Assembly (NCBI GenBank): GCA_018607135.1
Contig: JABBCA010000047.1
Coordinates: forward strand, 1-64,000
From: Opitutales bacterium
Lineage (GTDB): Bacteria > Verrucomicrobiota > Verrucomicrobiia > Opitutales > Coraliomargaritaceae
DNA: 64,000 bases
Reading direction: 5' to 3'
The position numbers and the translations under genes are program-made. Position 1 is the stretch's first letter. Every line of letters begins with the position of its first letter. This document shows positions 35,235 to 47,049 of this stretch, piece by piece. The notes below the pieces were generated by a model. It ran no database searches and was not told the origin of the DNA. It was given only the letters and a program-made list of their open reading frames with translations.

Positions 35235-36247
35235 TTGATTCGCCCCAAAGTTCAACAGACGCACACGTGGATATTGCCAGCATTCTCAACAAATTCTCTA
35301 AGCTAAACATTGTCGTGGTCGGCGACATCATGCTCGACCACTACATCATGGGGGATGCTACACGCATTTCGCCCGAAGCTCCAGTCCCCGTGGTTTCCGT
35401 CGCTTGTGATAAGTATGTCCCTGGTGGCGCTGCGAATGTCGCTAACAATTTCACTGGACTAGGCGTGCCTACGAATCTAATTGGCTCTTATTGCGAAGAT
35501 CCTGAGAGCAAATTACTCAGCGAGGTGCTTCACCAGCGGAACATTACCCTCTCCCCTTTGGGTAAACAAGCAGGTGCCACGACTATAGTCAAAACACGTG
35601 TGGTTGTGCAGCGCCAACAACTGTGTCGTATAGACCGCGAGGCGAAACCAGCCGCATACGCACTGGATCATCTACTGGAGTCGCCAGAATTTGTTGAAAT
35701 CATTTCGAAAGCCGATGCCGTGCTTTTCTCCGACTACGCAAAGGGTGTCGTCAACGATCCTTTACTTTCAGCCATTCACCAGATCTCCAGCAGATTGGAT
35801 AAGAAGCCACTGCTCATTGTAGACCCAAAACCGAAGCGCCACCTAAACCTAGCTGGTATGACTTTGATGACTCCGAATCGTAGCGAGGCGCTACAAATGG
35901 CGGGCCTCGATGGCAGTCCCAGTGCTGACTTCGACGATGCGTTCGTCACCAAAGCAATCTTTGATAAATATAATCCGGAAAAGCTCGTGATCACACTGGG
36001 TGCTGACGGGATGCTCCTGGGAGAAAATCAGAAAATCATCGGTCGTATCGCGACCGAAGCACGTGAGGTTTTCGACGTATCGGGCGCGGGCGACACTGTC
36101 GTCGCAGTGCTCACTGCTGCCTTGGCAAGTGGCGAAAGCCTAGAAACCGCAGCCGCGCTTGCAAACCGTGCAGCTGGAATTGTAGTCAGCCACCTTGGCA
36201 CCGCGCCGATCTCTAAAGAAGAATTGCTGGCTCTAGACGCACAGTAG
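35225..36247 (+). CDS. rfaE1: D-glycero-beta-D-manno-heptose 7-phosphate kinase
   Basis: PfkB/ribokinase-family enzyme phosphorylating heptose 7-phosphate at C1; equals the N-terminal half of E. coli HldE. The 340-residue protein has IVVVGDIMLDHYIMGDATRISPEAPVPVV near residue 30, the glycine-rich YVPGGAANVANNF, and the anion hole/catalytic base block FDVSGAGDTVVAVLTAAL near residue 288. The frame's only upstream start is a TTG at 35225 inside the end of gmhA; a non-ATG start is therefore likely. Separate rfaE1 and rfaE2 genes are a known alternative to fused HldE. Confidence 0.94.
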   Translation: MVVIDSPQSSTDAHVDIASILNKFSKLNIVVVGDIMLDHYIMGDATRISPEAPVPVVSVACDKYVPGGAANVANNFTGLGVPTNLIGSYCEDPESKLLSEVLHQRNITLSPLGKQAGATTIVKTRVVVQRQQLCRIDREAKPAAYALDHLLESPEFVEIISKADAVLFSDYAKGVVNDPLLSAIHQISSRLDKKPLLIVDPKPKRHLNLAGMTLMTPNRSEALQMAGLDGSPSADFDDAFVTKAIFDKYNPEKLVITLGADGMLLGENQKIIGRIATEAREVFDVSGAGDTVVAVLTAALASGESLETAAALANRAAGIVVSHLGTAPISKEELLALDAQ

Positions 36248-36272
36248 ATTGCGGCTTCATTACGATTAAGTG

Positions 36273-37010
36273 ATGAATGTAATCGCACTACATGGTTTCA
36301 CAGGATGCGGAGCAGATTTTGCCCCGCTCGCAGAGACTTGTGTTGGCAAGTGGAATTGCCCCGACTTGCCAGGCCACGGTAAGGCTTCCAACATCGATTG
36401 CTCAGTAGAATCGACCTTGAGCTATTTGAGAAGCTATTGCCAAAAGCATTCAACACCACGAGTTCTTGTCGGCTACTCAATGGGCGCACGAGCGGCGCTT
36501 AATCTGATAATTCAGGACAGCAATCATTGGCGCGGACTGATTGTGCTCAGCCCGAATCCTGGTATTGAAGACCCCATGTCTAAAGAAGCTCGAATCGTGT
36601 CGGATGCGCACTTGGCCGAACGTATTGAGAGTCACGGCATTGAAGCGTTCATGAATGACTGGCAATCGCTTCCCATCATTCAGAGCCAGCAAAACATCCG
36701 TAAGAGCTGGTTACAAAACATGAACGAAAACCGTCTTCGCCACACCGCCAATGGGCTCAGCAATAGCCTTCGCAATTTTGGACAAGGCGTATGCCCAAAC
36801 CTCTGGCCTCAACTAGGAAACCTACAATTACCTGTGCTTTGTATCACGGGTGAGAACGATACAAAATACTGTCAAATCAGTCAAAGAATGTGCGCGATAC
36901 TTCCCAACGGCAGGCATGAAATCATCGACGATGCGGGCCATATGCCACATCTAGAAAATCCAGAACAAAGCTTTTCAGCTATCGACCAATTTTTGACACA
37001 ATTCGCTTAA
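36273..37010 (+). CDS. Alpha/beta hydrolase, MenH-like
   Basis: A 245-residue alpha/beta hydrolase. Near the start it has MNVIALHGFTGCGADFAPL (oxyanion region HGFTG), then CPDLPGHGKAS. The nucleophile elbow is VGYSMGARAAL with Ser near residue 69. The final GENDTKYCQIS and DAGHMPHLENPEQ blocks supply the Asp and His of the triad. The HGFTG, DLPGHG and YSMGAR combination and the length resemble 2-succinyl-6-hydroxy-2,4-cyclohexadiene-1-carboxylate synthase of menaquinone synthesis. No other men gene is visible here, so a generic hydrolase is possible. A GTG one codon upstream is an alternative start. Confidence 0.7.
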   Translation: MNVIALHGFTGCGADFAPLAETCVGKWNCPDLPGHGKASNIDCSVESTLSYLRSYCQKHSTPRVLVGYSMGARAALNLIIQDSNHWRGLIVLSPNPGIEDPMSKEARIVSDAHLAERIESHGIEAFMNDWQSLPIIQSQQNIRKSWLQNMNENRLRHTANGLSNSLRNFGQGVCPNLWPQLGNLQLPVLCITGENDTKYCQISQRMCAILPNGRHEIIDDAGHMPHLENPEQSFSAIDQFLTQFA

Positions 37011-37015
37011 ACGAA

Positions 37016-37573
37016 TTACTCAATACTTGGGAGATTTGGATCTTTCTGAATACGCTCAGGAAAATTCTCAATGGCTCGCTGTAGAGAGAGCTCCAAGCGC
37101 TCTTCGGTCAATTGAATCGCATCGAATAAATTCGGCAACTCTTTCCTCCAGAAAAGCTTACCGCTCTCTGATACATATATCTCAATGGTTAGGTGGACGC
37201 GAGAGGCGAACTGATAGCTAGGAAGGTCTCTTCGATTGTAGGATTCGTAAGGGCCATCAATCGATTGAAACGCATTGGGATAGCTGCTGACCGCTTTCTT
37301 CCACTTGGTCACCACATAGAAGTCGGCCGCTGAACCTGCCTGCTCAAAGCCCCGTTGAATCAACTGATTGGTGAGAACCAACTCTGACAGCTCTTCAAGC
37401 AGAATCTCTTCGGACTCACGAAAATCCATCCCAGTAATCAGCGTGCGTTTATATGCAAACGTAGTTAAGTTTGAAAAGTTAACGGACCCTACAAACTCAG
37501 CATTTGGAGCAGGACTAGTCACACACCCCGAAAAAACAAATGCTGCAAGCGCGGCAATAAAGAAAGATTTCAT
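37016..37573 (-). CDS. Lipoprotein, DUF4136-like
   Basis: A 185-residue protein starting MKSFFIAALAAFVFSGC, a lipoprotein signal with lipobox F-S-G-C17. The mature part begins VTSPAPNAEFVGSVNFSNLTTFAYKR, and its strand-rich layout with ADFYVVTKWKKAV and RVHLTIEIYVSESGKLFWRKE resembles DUF4136 outer-membrane lipoproteins. The following residue after Cys is Val, compatible with outer-membrane sorting in E. coli terms. It is convergent with the MenH-like gene, 5 nt apart, with no terminator visible. Function unknown. Confidence 0.72.
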   Translation of the reverse strand: MKSFFIAALAAFVFSGCVTSPAPNAEFVGSVNFSNLTTFAYKRTLITGMDFRESEEILLEELSELVLTNQLIQRGFEQAGSAADFYVVTKWKKAVSSYPNAFQSIDGPYESYNRRDLPSYQFASRVHLTIEIYVSESGKLFWRKELPNLFDAIQLTEERLELSLQRAIENFPERIQKDPNLPSIE

Positions 37574-37626
37574 ATGGAGCATTAAACTAGATTTGGCCAA
37601 ATATTCAACACTTGTCCTCATCCTAT

Positions 37627-37734
37627 ATGTTTTATGAACTCGATCAAATGCGACTCACAAAACAGGAACGTAGCACGCTCTCGATCTTAGCCTTGGTATT
37701 TACCCTTGCGCTTATTGGCTATCTAATTTTCTAG
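37627..37734 (+). CDS. Tiny putative single-helix membrane protein
   Basis: A 35-codon frame too short for routine ORF calling: MFYELDQMRLTKQERSTLSI followed by a hydrophobic stretch (LALVFTLALIGYLIF) and TAG at 37732-37734. The charged RLTKQER segment followed by a 20-residue hydrophobic helix at the very C-terminus suits a small tail-anchored protein. A second ATG at 37648 would give 28 residues. It exactly fills the gap up to the argH stop. Coding is plausible but not proven. Confidence 0.35.
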   Translation: MFYELDQMRLTKQERSTLSILALVFTLALIGYLIF

Positions 37735-39129
37735 CTACTGCCGCCAGTGCGCAATACGCGCAGCCACCTGTTTAGGCCCCGGCATACCGATCTTTTCGCG
37801 CGCTTTAAGCGCACGTTGTAGATCAAAGACATCATTCCAGTCCTCACCAAGCTGTCCATGAATCTTAGACACTTCATCGTAAGGAAGCTGATCCAAAGGT
37901 GTCTCCAATTTTTCAGAAAGCCCCACCAGCGCACCGACCACGTGGTGTGCTTCACGGAACGGAACACCTTTCTCGACTAAATAGTCCACGACATCAGTCG
38001 CGAGCAGCGCTGGATCCGCTACAGCGGCCGCGCAACGTGCTTCATTAGCAGAGACACCAGGCAAACATGCGGCCACACTATCGAGCATCAATAATGCCTG
38101 ATCGAGCGAATCAAATACTGGCGGCTTGTCCTCTTGAAGATCACGATTGTAGGTCAACGGCAGTCCCTTCACCATCGTGAGTAACATTTGCAGATTGCCA
38201 GTGAGACGTGCCGATTTACCACGGATCAATTCAAACGCATCTGGATTCTTCTTTTGCGGCATTAAACTAGAGCCAGTGGTGAACGCATCGGGCAACTTGA
38301 CAAAACCAAACTCCGCACTGCTCCAAAGAATGAAATCTTCGGATAAACGAGACAAGTGCACACCGATCGTCGCACAGGCGGATGCAAACCCAATAAAAGT
38401 ATCACGGTCACTCACGGCATCCATACTGTTTGGTGTGCATTTTGCGTTACCGTCCGCATCCACAAAACCAAGTGCTTTTGCAACAAACTCACGGTCAATC
38501 GGTAGAGTCGTGCCGGCAATCGCTCCAGAACCGAGTGGACACACATTTGCCTCCTCTTTTACGGCAGCCACACGCGTGCGGTCCCGATCCAACATTTCGA
38601 CGTAAGCTAATAAATGGTGCGCCATTGACACAGGCTGAGCACGCTGTAGGTGCGTGTATCCAGGAATGATCACGGTCTGGGTGCGATCCGCAAGATCGAC
38701 CAACGAAGCCACCACCGCATCTAGGGAGGTGGTCAACTGATCGCAGGCGAACTTAAACCACAGGCGCATATCCGTTGCCACCTGATCATTACGGCTCCGA
38801 GCGGTGTGTAACTTTGCAGCCGCAGGCACATTTTGCGTGAGCGCCTGCTCTATATTCATGTGCACATCTTCAAGCTCTGGATTCCATATAAAATGCCCTG
38901 CTTCGACTTGGGCCAAAATCTGATCGAGACCATCTTGAATCGCATCGCGCTCATCTTCAGTAATTATACCAACATGGGCGAGCATCGCCGCCTGTGCTTG
39001 GCTGCCCAAAACATCGAAAGGTGCCAATCGTTGATCAAACGAAACCGATTCACCGATGCGTAGCATCAATTCTGCAGGTCCTTCTGAAAACCGCCCACCC
39101 CAAGTCGCTTGCTTTGATTCGTTTGCCAT
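37735..39129 (-). CDS. argH: Argininosuccinate lyase
   Basis: Last step of arginine synthesis, splitting argininosuccinate into arginine and fumarate. The 464-residue protein starts [18 protein letters not shown], the normal ArgH opening. It holds [35 protein letters not shown], and the fumarase-superfamily signature [21 protein letters not shown] with the catalytic Ser near residue 277. The 10-codon longer form lacks family support. No other arg gene is nearby. Confidence 0.97.
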   Translation of the reverse strand: MANESKQATWGGRFSEGPAELMLRIGESVSFDQRLAPFDVLGSQAQAAMLAHVGIITEDERDAIQDGLDQILAQVEAGHFIWNPELEDVHMNIEQALTQNVPAAAKLHTARSRNDQVATDMRLWFKFACDQLTTSLDAVVASLVDLADRTQTVIIPGYTHLQRAQPVSMAHHLLAYVEMLDRDRTRVAAVKEEANVCPLGSGAIAGTTLPIDREFVAKALGFVDADGNAKCTPNSMDAVSDRDTFIGFASACATIGVHLSRLSEDFILWSSAEFGFVKLPDAFTTGSSLMPQKKNPDAFELIRGKSARLTGNLQMLLTMVKGLPLTYNRDLQEDKPPVFDSLDQALLMLDSVAACLPGVSANEARCAAAVADPALLATDVVDYLVEKGVPFREAHHVVGALVGLSEKLETPLDQLPYDEVSKIHGQLGEDWNDVFDLQRALKAREKIGMPGPKQVAARIAHWRQ

Positions 39130-39183
39130 ATGCGGCAAATCTCCACCGACGGTCTGCATTTGGCAAATCTAAAGGTAATGGAA

Positions 39184-39248
39184 TTGTAGCCGCGTCACCC
39201 TGCCAACGCTTTCACTACGAATCACCGCAATTAAGCCTGTTGCTACAA
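39184..39248. repeat. Degenerate copy of the TTGTAGC-ended palindromic element
   Basis: A 65-nt stretch in the gap between the DUF255 gene and argH that begins TTGTAGC and ends GCTACAA, with little similarity inside. It shares its ends with the better copies at 41503 and 58613. It may be a decayed or unrelated sequence. Confidence 0.3.
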
Positions 39249-39352
39249 AAATCGCACTCATGGCAAAACCTTAAAAACTGCCGCCCTATGGGAACGCGAA
39301 CCTCCGCCTCAGACCAAGACGAACAACTACCGGGCAGAGTCCAAAGCTCCAC

Positions 39353-41371
39353 TCAAATCGAATCCAGCAATTCATTCAAATCATTCGTGGGTGCTAGACA
39401 CTGCGTGCCGATACACAATTGATAATCGTCGCTCTGCCCCTCGGAAATCTGGATGAACGTGCGACGCCAGGGAATTGACGCCAATCCTTCACGCAATGCA
39501 TGTAAATCCACACCAAATCGAACCTTTATCACTGGAATCCCTGCAGCATGTTCCGTCGCTGCTTCGAGTGCATGTGAAATACCCGCAGCCACTTTTAAGG
39601 AGTAGTCGGTAAATGCAGGTAAAGTCTCTTGAATTTCTTTTGCATACTGAGCCTCACCAGTCAGCGCATATAAACCTCCCAACGCATGCAGCATCACCGA
39701 ATTTCCCGAGGGAGTGGCATTATCAAACCACTCTTTTCGACGTGCCACAGGCGTCTCCACGTCGCTTGCAGTAAAATAATAGCCTATGGTATGTGAATCT
39801 GAAAACAGCTGGAGCGCTGATTCCATTAACGACTGCGCACGTTGTTGATAACGAGCGGAAGCGCCTGACTCAAGCAGGTCGACCTTTGCTGAAAGAGCCA
39901 AAAACGCATCCGCCACGAGCGCATAGTCATGCAAAAAGCCGTCGACTTGTGCGCCCGCCTCTTCGTAATAGACCGCCTTCACGCGAACCGATCCATCCTC
40001 TTCCTCGACCAAAGAGTCCCAGAGGAAATCCGCAGCCTTCTGCGCGCGCTCCATCCACTCGGGTCGATTCATATAGAACCCAGCATCGACTAAGGCACGA
40101 ATCAACAACCCGTTCCATGCCGTGCTGATCTTGGTGTCTTTGCCTGGTGGCACGCGCTCAGCTTCACGATGCGCAAGTAGCTTCGCACGCGCCTCCGCCA
40201 GCTGAACACGGACCTGAAAGTCCGCTTCGACCAAAGCGGGATTCGTCGTGTTGTTTTCAAAATTACCTTCGTTGGTGATATTATAAGCCGCGCGCAATTC
40301 GCGTGCCTCAGACAAGCCAAGCACCGAATCGACCTCCTCTGGAGTCCACACATAGTAGCGCCCCTCCTCTCCTTCACTGTCCGCATCCAGCGCTGCATAG
40401 AATCCGCCACAAGGTGCGCTCATCTCACGTTCCAACCATCCAATGGTTTCTTCAACCACTGCTAAATACAACGGATCGTTATTCTCCAACCAAGCGCGCG
40501 TATACGCATCGATCAGCAAGGCATTATCATACAGCATCTTCTCGAAATGCGGAATCAACCAATGCGTATCCACGCTATAACGAGCAAAACCACCGCCGAA
40601 CTGATCGTAAATCCCACCATGCGCCATCGCACGAAGTGTCGCATGCGTCACCACATCGATGCGCTTGCCGAGTTCAGCATCGCCCTCATCCACTGCCTGA
40701 GTGTGCCGCAGTGCGCGCAAGAAATTCAAAGTCATTGAAGGTGGAAACTTCGGCGCACCCCCAAAGCCACCATACTGATCATCGTGATTGCCACAAATAC
40801 CGTGTGCCGCAGAAATTAAATGTTGGTTATCCCAGCCCGCGCTCGCGCCGCCTGTGCTGGACGCCATGGTCGCCGCCATGATATTTTTCTGAATCGCGTC
40901 TGCATTCTCCTCAAGCTCTCCTTTCGAGCGCTTGTAATGTTCAGAAATACGCATCAGCACCTGCGGCCATGGGATCAATCCCTGCCCTCTATCTTCAGGC
41001 GGAAAATAGGTGCCACCAAAAAACGGTCGCCCATCCGGCAAACAAAACACGTTCAAAGGCCAGCCCCCCTGCTGCTGGATCATCTGCACTGCTTCCATAT
41101 AAACCTGATCCACATCAGGGCGCTCCTCTCGGTCGACTTTCACGCAGATAAAGTGCTTATTCATCAGCTTAGCGATGTAGTCATTCTCAAAGCTCTCATG
41201 CGCCATTACGTGACACCAATGACAAGCCGAATATCCTATCGAAACGAGGATCGGTTTGTTCTGCGCCTCCGCAGCCGCCAACGCTTCTTCACCCCATGGA
41301 TACCAATCCACAGGGTTGTCAGCATGTTGTTTCAGGTAGAGACTGTTTTCTTCAGAGAGTCGATTTGGCAT
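39353..41371 (-). CDS. DUF255/YyaL-like thioredoxin-fold protein
   Basis: A 672-residue protein of the widely conserved, poorly understood DUF255 (SSP411/YyaL) family. The N-terminal thioredoxin-like domain starts [19 protein letters not shown] and holds the CHWC motif in [18 protein letters not shown] near residues 45-62, with [25 protein letters not shown]. The rest is an (alpha/alpha)-barrel resembling N-acylglucosamine 2-epimerases, with [30 protein letters not shown] and [16 protein letters not shown]. No signal peptide is seen. The start at [10 protein letters not shown] is preferred over one eight codons upstream. Biological role unknown. Confidence 0.92.
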   Translation of the reverse strand: MPNRLSEENSLYLKQHADNPVDWYPWGEEALAAAEAQNKPILVSIGYSACHWCHVMAHESFENDYIAKLMNKHFICVKVDREERPDVDQVYMEAVQMIQQQGGWPLNVFCLPDGRPFFGGTYFPPEDRGQGLIPWPQVLMRISEHYKRSKGELEENADAIQKNIMAATMASSTGGASAGWDNQHLISAAHGICGNHDDQYGGFGGAPKFPPSMTLNFLRALRHTQAVDEGDAELGKRIDVVTHATLRAMAHGGIYDQFGGGFARYSVDTHWLIPHFEKMLYDNALLIDAYTRAWLENNDPLYLAVVEETIGWLEREMSAPCGGFYAALDADSEGEEGRYYVWTPEEVDSVLGLSEARELRAAYNITNEGNFENNTTNPALVEADFQVRVQLAEARAKLLAHREAERVPPGKDTKISTAWNGLLIRALVDAGFYMNRPEWMERAQKAADFLWDSLVEEEDGSVRVKAVYYEEAGAQVDGFLHDYALVADAFLALSAKVDLLESGASARYQQRAQSLMESALQLFSDSHTIGYYFTASDVETPVARRKEWFDNATPSGNSVMLHALGGLYALTGEAQYAKEIQETLPAFTDYSLKVAAGISHALEAATEHAAGIPVIKVRFGVDLHALREGLASIPWRRTFIQISEGQSDDYQLCIGTQCLAPTNDLNELLDSI

Positions 41372-43707
<2,336 letters not shown>

Positions 43708-43714
43708 GCTAAGT

Positions 43715-44890
43715 ATGAACACGATGCAAAAGTCTATCACATCAAAATCCGCAGGCAGTCGAATCGCTGGAATTCTTTTCGGCCTCTTGTTCTTTGGCGT
43801 GGGCTTTTTATTCTGTTGGATGATGGCCATCAGCCCTCTTTTAAACGTTATCAACAGCAAAGACTGGATCGAAGCCGACTGCGTGATCACGTCCAGTAAA
43901 GTGCACACCAATCGCAGTAGTGATGGTGATACCTATAAGATCGAAATCAGCTTCAGTTATGAGCTAGAAGGCAGAAATTATAGAAGTGATACCTATGATT
44001 TCAACATCAGCAGCTCTAGTGGTTATGACGGAAAAGCCAAAATCGTCGCCCGTTACCCCGTAGGCTCTAAGAAAACTTGCTGGATCAATCCAGAAGACCC
44101 GACTCATGCTGTATTGTCTAGGAAGGTCCCAGGAATCGTCTACTTCGTCATTCCGTTTACATCGATCTTTATGATTATCGGTCTAACGGCACTCCTCGGT
44201 TCTTTCGGCTTGTTGCCCAAGTCTTGGTCAATTCCTTTCAACAACGCACGACATAAGCGAGTTGCGACAGAAGCAAAGGGAACAAAACAGTTAACGCCCA
44301 AAAACTCTGGCATTGGTAAGGTGCTCATCATCACAGCAGTTGCTTGCTTTTGGAACGGCATCGTCAGTGTCTTTCTCTTTCAAGTATATAAAGGCTTTCA
44401 AGAGGGTGACCCAGAGTGGTTCCTCGCGATCTTTATGATACCCTTTGTTTGCATAGGGCTACTCCTTATACTCGGAATTATCCACTCGTTACTGAGCCTG
44501 GCGAATCCAAAAATAGAACTCACGCTCAGTGAATCCAGCCCTACGCTCGGACAAACGGTAGAGCTTGAGTGGCAAGCAAACAAACCCCTCAAACGAGTAT
44601 CCAAATTGCAAATCTTATTGATCGGCAAGGAAGCTGCCACCTATCAACGCGGCACGAAGACGACAACAGATACTTCGACTTTTCATATATGCGCCATCCT
44701 CGATCTAGAGAATCCCGCACTGCATCAACGCGGCACCGTAACACTGACCATACCGAAGGACAGCATGCATAGTTTTGATAGTGGAAATAATAAGATCCTA
44801 TGGGAACTAGCAGTCGATGGAACCATCCATCGTTTTCCAGATATCAACGACACGTATCCTATCACTGTGCGTCCCCTTCCTTCAGTCTAA
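43715..44890 (+). CDS. DUF3592-type membrane protein
   Basis: A 391-residue protein with a transmembrane helix at about residues 18-40 (IAGILFGLLFFGVGFLFCWMMA), followed by the DUF3592-like extracytoplasmic domain. That domain contains WIEADCVITSSKV, FSYELEGRNYRSDTYDF and YPVGSKKTCWINPEDPTHAVL. Two more hydrophobic regions follow (about 145-165 and 205-270), and then a soluble beta-rich C-terminus. The gene begins 7 nt after ligA and continues into a second, unknown gene and an ATPase gene. The family's function is unknown. Confidence 0.72.
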   Translation: MNTMQKSITSKSAGSRIAGILFGLLFFGVGFLFCWMMAISPLLNVINSKDWIEADCVITSSKVHTNRSSDGDTYKIEISFSYELEGRNYRSDTYDFNISSSSGYDGKAKIVARYPVGSKKTCWINPEDPTHAVLSRKVPGIVYFVIPFTSIFMIIGLTALLGSFGLLPKSWSIPFNNARHKRVATEAKGTKQLTPKNSGIGKVLIITAVACFWNGIVSVFLFQVYKGFQEGDPEWFLAIFMIPFVCIGLLLILGIIHSLLSLANPKIELTLSESSPTLGQTVELEWQANKPLKRVSKLQILLIGKEAATYQRGTKTTTDTSTFHICAILDLENPALHQRGTVTLTIPKDSMHSFDSGNNKILWELAVDGTIHRFPDINDTYPITVRPLPSV

Positions 44891-44901
44891 CACCATTCGT
44901 C

Positions 44902-45309
44902 ATGAACGACAATTTATTCATTGATCTAGAGAGCACTCAATTCCAGCCAGAGATGAAAATATCCGGCAAAATCCTTTGGGCACTGGACAAAGACCCCAAA
45001 GAGCTACGTCTCACCCTCGGTTGGTCCACTCAAGGCCGAGGCAGCAGCGATCATAAAGCTGAAGACCAACTCAATTGGAAAACCAATGCCACGAGCGGCG
45101 AGGAGACATTTGAGTTCACGCTCCCTGCCACTCCCTACTCCTTTGAGGGTAAATTAATTGCGCTCAATTGGGAGCTCTCGCTGACTGCAAAAAAAGGTAA
45201 AGCCCAGTGCCAACTACCGATCACGGTTTCGCCTCATGGTTCTGCCATCGAGTTGCCAGTAGTTAACGATGAACGCAAACGTAAATCCTTTTCGATCGGC
45301 TCGCGTTGA
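44902..45309 (+). CDS. Hypothetical protein, second gene of DUF3592 unit
   Basis: A 135-residue soluble protein from MNDNLFIDLESTQFQPEMKI that I do not recognise. The composition suggests a beta-sandwich, possibly arrestin-like (ISGKILWALDKDPKELRLTLGW, ALNWELSLTAKKGKAQCQLPITV). The C-terminal region of the preceding protein carries similar phrases (PTLGQTVELEWQANKPLKRV), so the two may be related domains. The ATG is 11 nt after the upstream stop, and the end overlaps the ATPase gene by 41 nt, so this is an operon member. A longer frame from 44800 is rejected because it overlaps the upstream gene. Confidence 0.6.
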   Translation: MNDNLFIDLESTQFQPEMKISGKILWALDKDPKELRLTLGWSTQGRGSSDHKAEDQLNWKTNATSGEETFEFTLPATPYSFEGKLIALNWELSLTAKKGKAQCQLPITVSPHGSAIELPVVNDERKRKSFSIGSR

Positions 45310-45859
45310 ACAGATCCGCTATGCCTTGCCCAGTGAGTCGCTTGAGTCACTGAGCAACAAAGCGATCCAAGCACAGATGAGTTGCCTCCTTGGTCCACAC
45401 GGGACGGGTAAGTCAACACTACTGGAGGACTTAAAGCCCTACTTCCTCACAGGTGGCCATAGTATCGAGCATATCTATTTAAATACAGACTCCAGCAGAG
45501 AAGAACGCAGTGCAGCCATCGCATCGATCGCCTCAATGAACAGACAAACCGTATGCCTCTTCGATGGCGCGGAAATCATGTCGAGATGGCAATGGTCGCG
45601 GATCTGCAAGGCCGCGCGAGCACAATCGGTTTGCTTGATCGCAACACTACATAAACCTCGTGCCATGCACGTGCTACATGAAACAACCCCCGACTGGTCA
45701 TTAGCTAAAGAGTTTGTTCAACAATTAGCTGCGAGCCACGCCAACAAAGATTTGATTGCTGAAGCCAAGCGCGCTTTCGACAAAAATAAAGGCAATATGC
45801 GCGAAGTGTTTCGAAGCTGTTATCTATATTTAGCTCAAAATCCTTCTGAGACTTTTTAA
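45269..45859 (+). CDS. Small P-loop ATPase of unknown role
   Basis: A 196-residue protein with Walker A SCLLGPHGTGKSTLLEDL near residues 38-55 and a Walker B-like QTVCLFDGAEIMSRWQW near residue 95, where hydrophobics are followed by D and acidic residues. Downstream it has CLIATLHKPRAMHVLHETT and a helical C-terminus. It resembles small AAA-type ATPases. The start lies 41 nt inside the upstream gene and may be further downstream. It ends 1 nt before the galactokinase-like stop on the other strand. Function unknown. Confidence 0.65.
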   Translation: MNANVNPFRSARVEQIRYALPSESLESLSNKAIQAQMSCLLGPHGTGKSTLLEDLKPYFLTGGHSIEHIYLNTDSSREERSAAIASIASMNRQTVCLFDGAEIMSRWQWSRICKAARAQSVCLIATLHKPRAMHVLHETTPDWSLAKEFVQQLAASHANKDLIAEAKRAFDKNKGNMREVFRSCYLYLAQNPSETF

Positions 45860-45860
45860 A

Positions 45861-47012
45861 TTACAACGAACGTGCGCCTTTTCCTGCGCGCGTGTGGATA
45901 ATGGTCGCAGCGAGGCCGCACTTCTTCTCGTATGCAGCAGCGACTTGCTCTGCTTGTCTCTGGTCAAACTCCGCATTGGTAAACGCCATTACAGCACCAC
46001 CGAAACCACCACCAGTGAGACGCGCACCATACATGTTAGGTTGCTGCATCAAAAGTTCAGCCAACACATCTAGTTGCTCGACGCTATTTTCAAAATTTAC
46101 GCGTGAACTTTCATGAGACGCGTTTAATGCATCACCCACCGCCTGCAAGTCGCCGGATGCCAGCGCAACTTTCACGGCACGCACACGATCATTCTCGCCA
46201 ACGATGTGCGAAGCACGTCGATACAAAAGATCACCCAATGCTTCTTTGGAAGCATCGAGCTGCTCGCGGCTGATGTCAGAGAGGGTCGTCGCACTTGGAA
46301 AAGTCTTTTGTAGAAGTGCCAGTGCGTCGTGACACTCTTTGTGACGATCGGCATATGCGGAATCCACCAGTGCATGCTTCTTATTGGAATTAAAAATCCA
46401 GAAGTGAGTATCCTTAGGCATTTTAGTGGTGCCAAAGACATCGGTCGCGCAGTCGATACTTACGAGTGAGTCCACTTCACCAAACGCTGAAACACCCTGA
46501 TCTAAAATACCACACGGCATACCAACAAAATCGTTCTCAGCCTTTTTACCAATTCGAGCCAGACCGATTTTGTCTGTTTTGTGGCCATAAATCGCACCCA
46601 ATGCTAAGGCTGTCGCGAGCTCAAATGCTGCGCTACTGCTCATTCCCGCACCTGAGGGCAGTGTTGTCGTCACTGCAATATTATACCCCACAGGCATCTC
46701 TACCCCCATATCTTGCATGACCTTAGTCACCCCCACTGGATAATTGGTCCATGACGCTGGACCTTGTATGGGAGCCAAATCATCCAATTTCAAATTCACT
46801 GGTTCCGCACCATCACTGATCAAGTGAATTTCCCGATCTTCACGACGAGACACCGATACCGTAATCCCTTCAGTCACTGCAGCGCCCATCACCAGGCCAC
46901 CGTTGTAGTCAGTATGATTACCAATAAACTCGATTCGTCCCGGAGCAAATGCAGTATGCTCGGGTTCAGTGTTATATATGAGTTTGAAGAATTCTTGGGT
47001 TCGATCTGGCAT
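45861..47012 (-). CDS. galK: Galactokinase-like GHMP kinase
   Basis: ATP-dependent sugar-1-kinase of the GHMP superfamily, 383 residues. The GalK-type opening is HTAFAPGRIEFIGNHTDYNGG (about residues 18-38), in place of the usual GRVNLIGEHTDYN. The ATP loop is TTLPSGAGMSSSAAFELA near residue 115, and motif 3 is GARLTGGGFGGAVMAF near residue 338. The E-to-N change in the sugar-binding GEHTDY motif could indicate a different sugar. The neighbouring genes give no other galactose gene. The fold call is safe; the substrate is less so. Confidence 0.85.
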   Translation of the reverse strand: MPDRTQEFFKLIYNTEPEHTAFAPGRIEFIGNHTDYNGGLVMGAAVTEGITVSVSRREDREIHLISDGAEPVNLKLDDLAPIQGPASWTNYPVGVTKVMQDMGVEMPVGYNIAVTTTLPSGAGMSSSAAFELATALALGAIYGHKTDKIGLARIGKKAENDFVGMPCGILDQGVSAFGEVDSLVSIDCATDVFGTTKMPKDTHFWIFNSNKKHALVDSAYADRHKECHDALALLQKTFPSATTLSDISREQLDASKEALGDLLYRRASHIVGENDRVRAVKVALASGDLQAVGDALNASHESSRVNFENSVEQLDVLAELLMQQPNMYGARLTGGGFGGAVMAFTNAEFDQRQAEQVAAAYEKKCGLAATIIHTRAGKGARSL

Positions 47013-47049
47013 AAATTACAGGGTTGAGCTATCCGACTTGGATTTAGGG

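Noticed and set aside
39793-40881. Long plus-strand frames inside the DUF255 gene
   Set aside because: Antisense shadows of a well-supported gene, rich in Arg/His/Pro.
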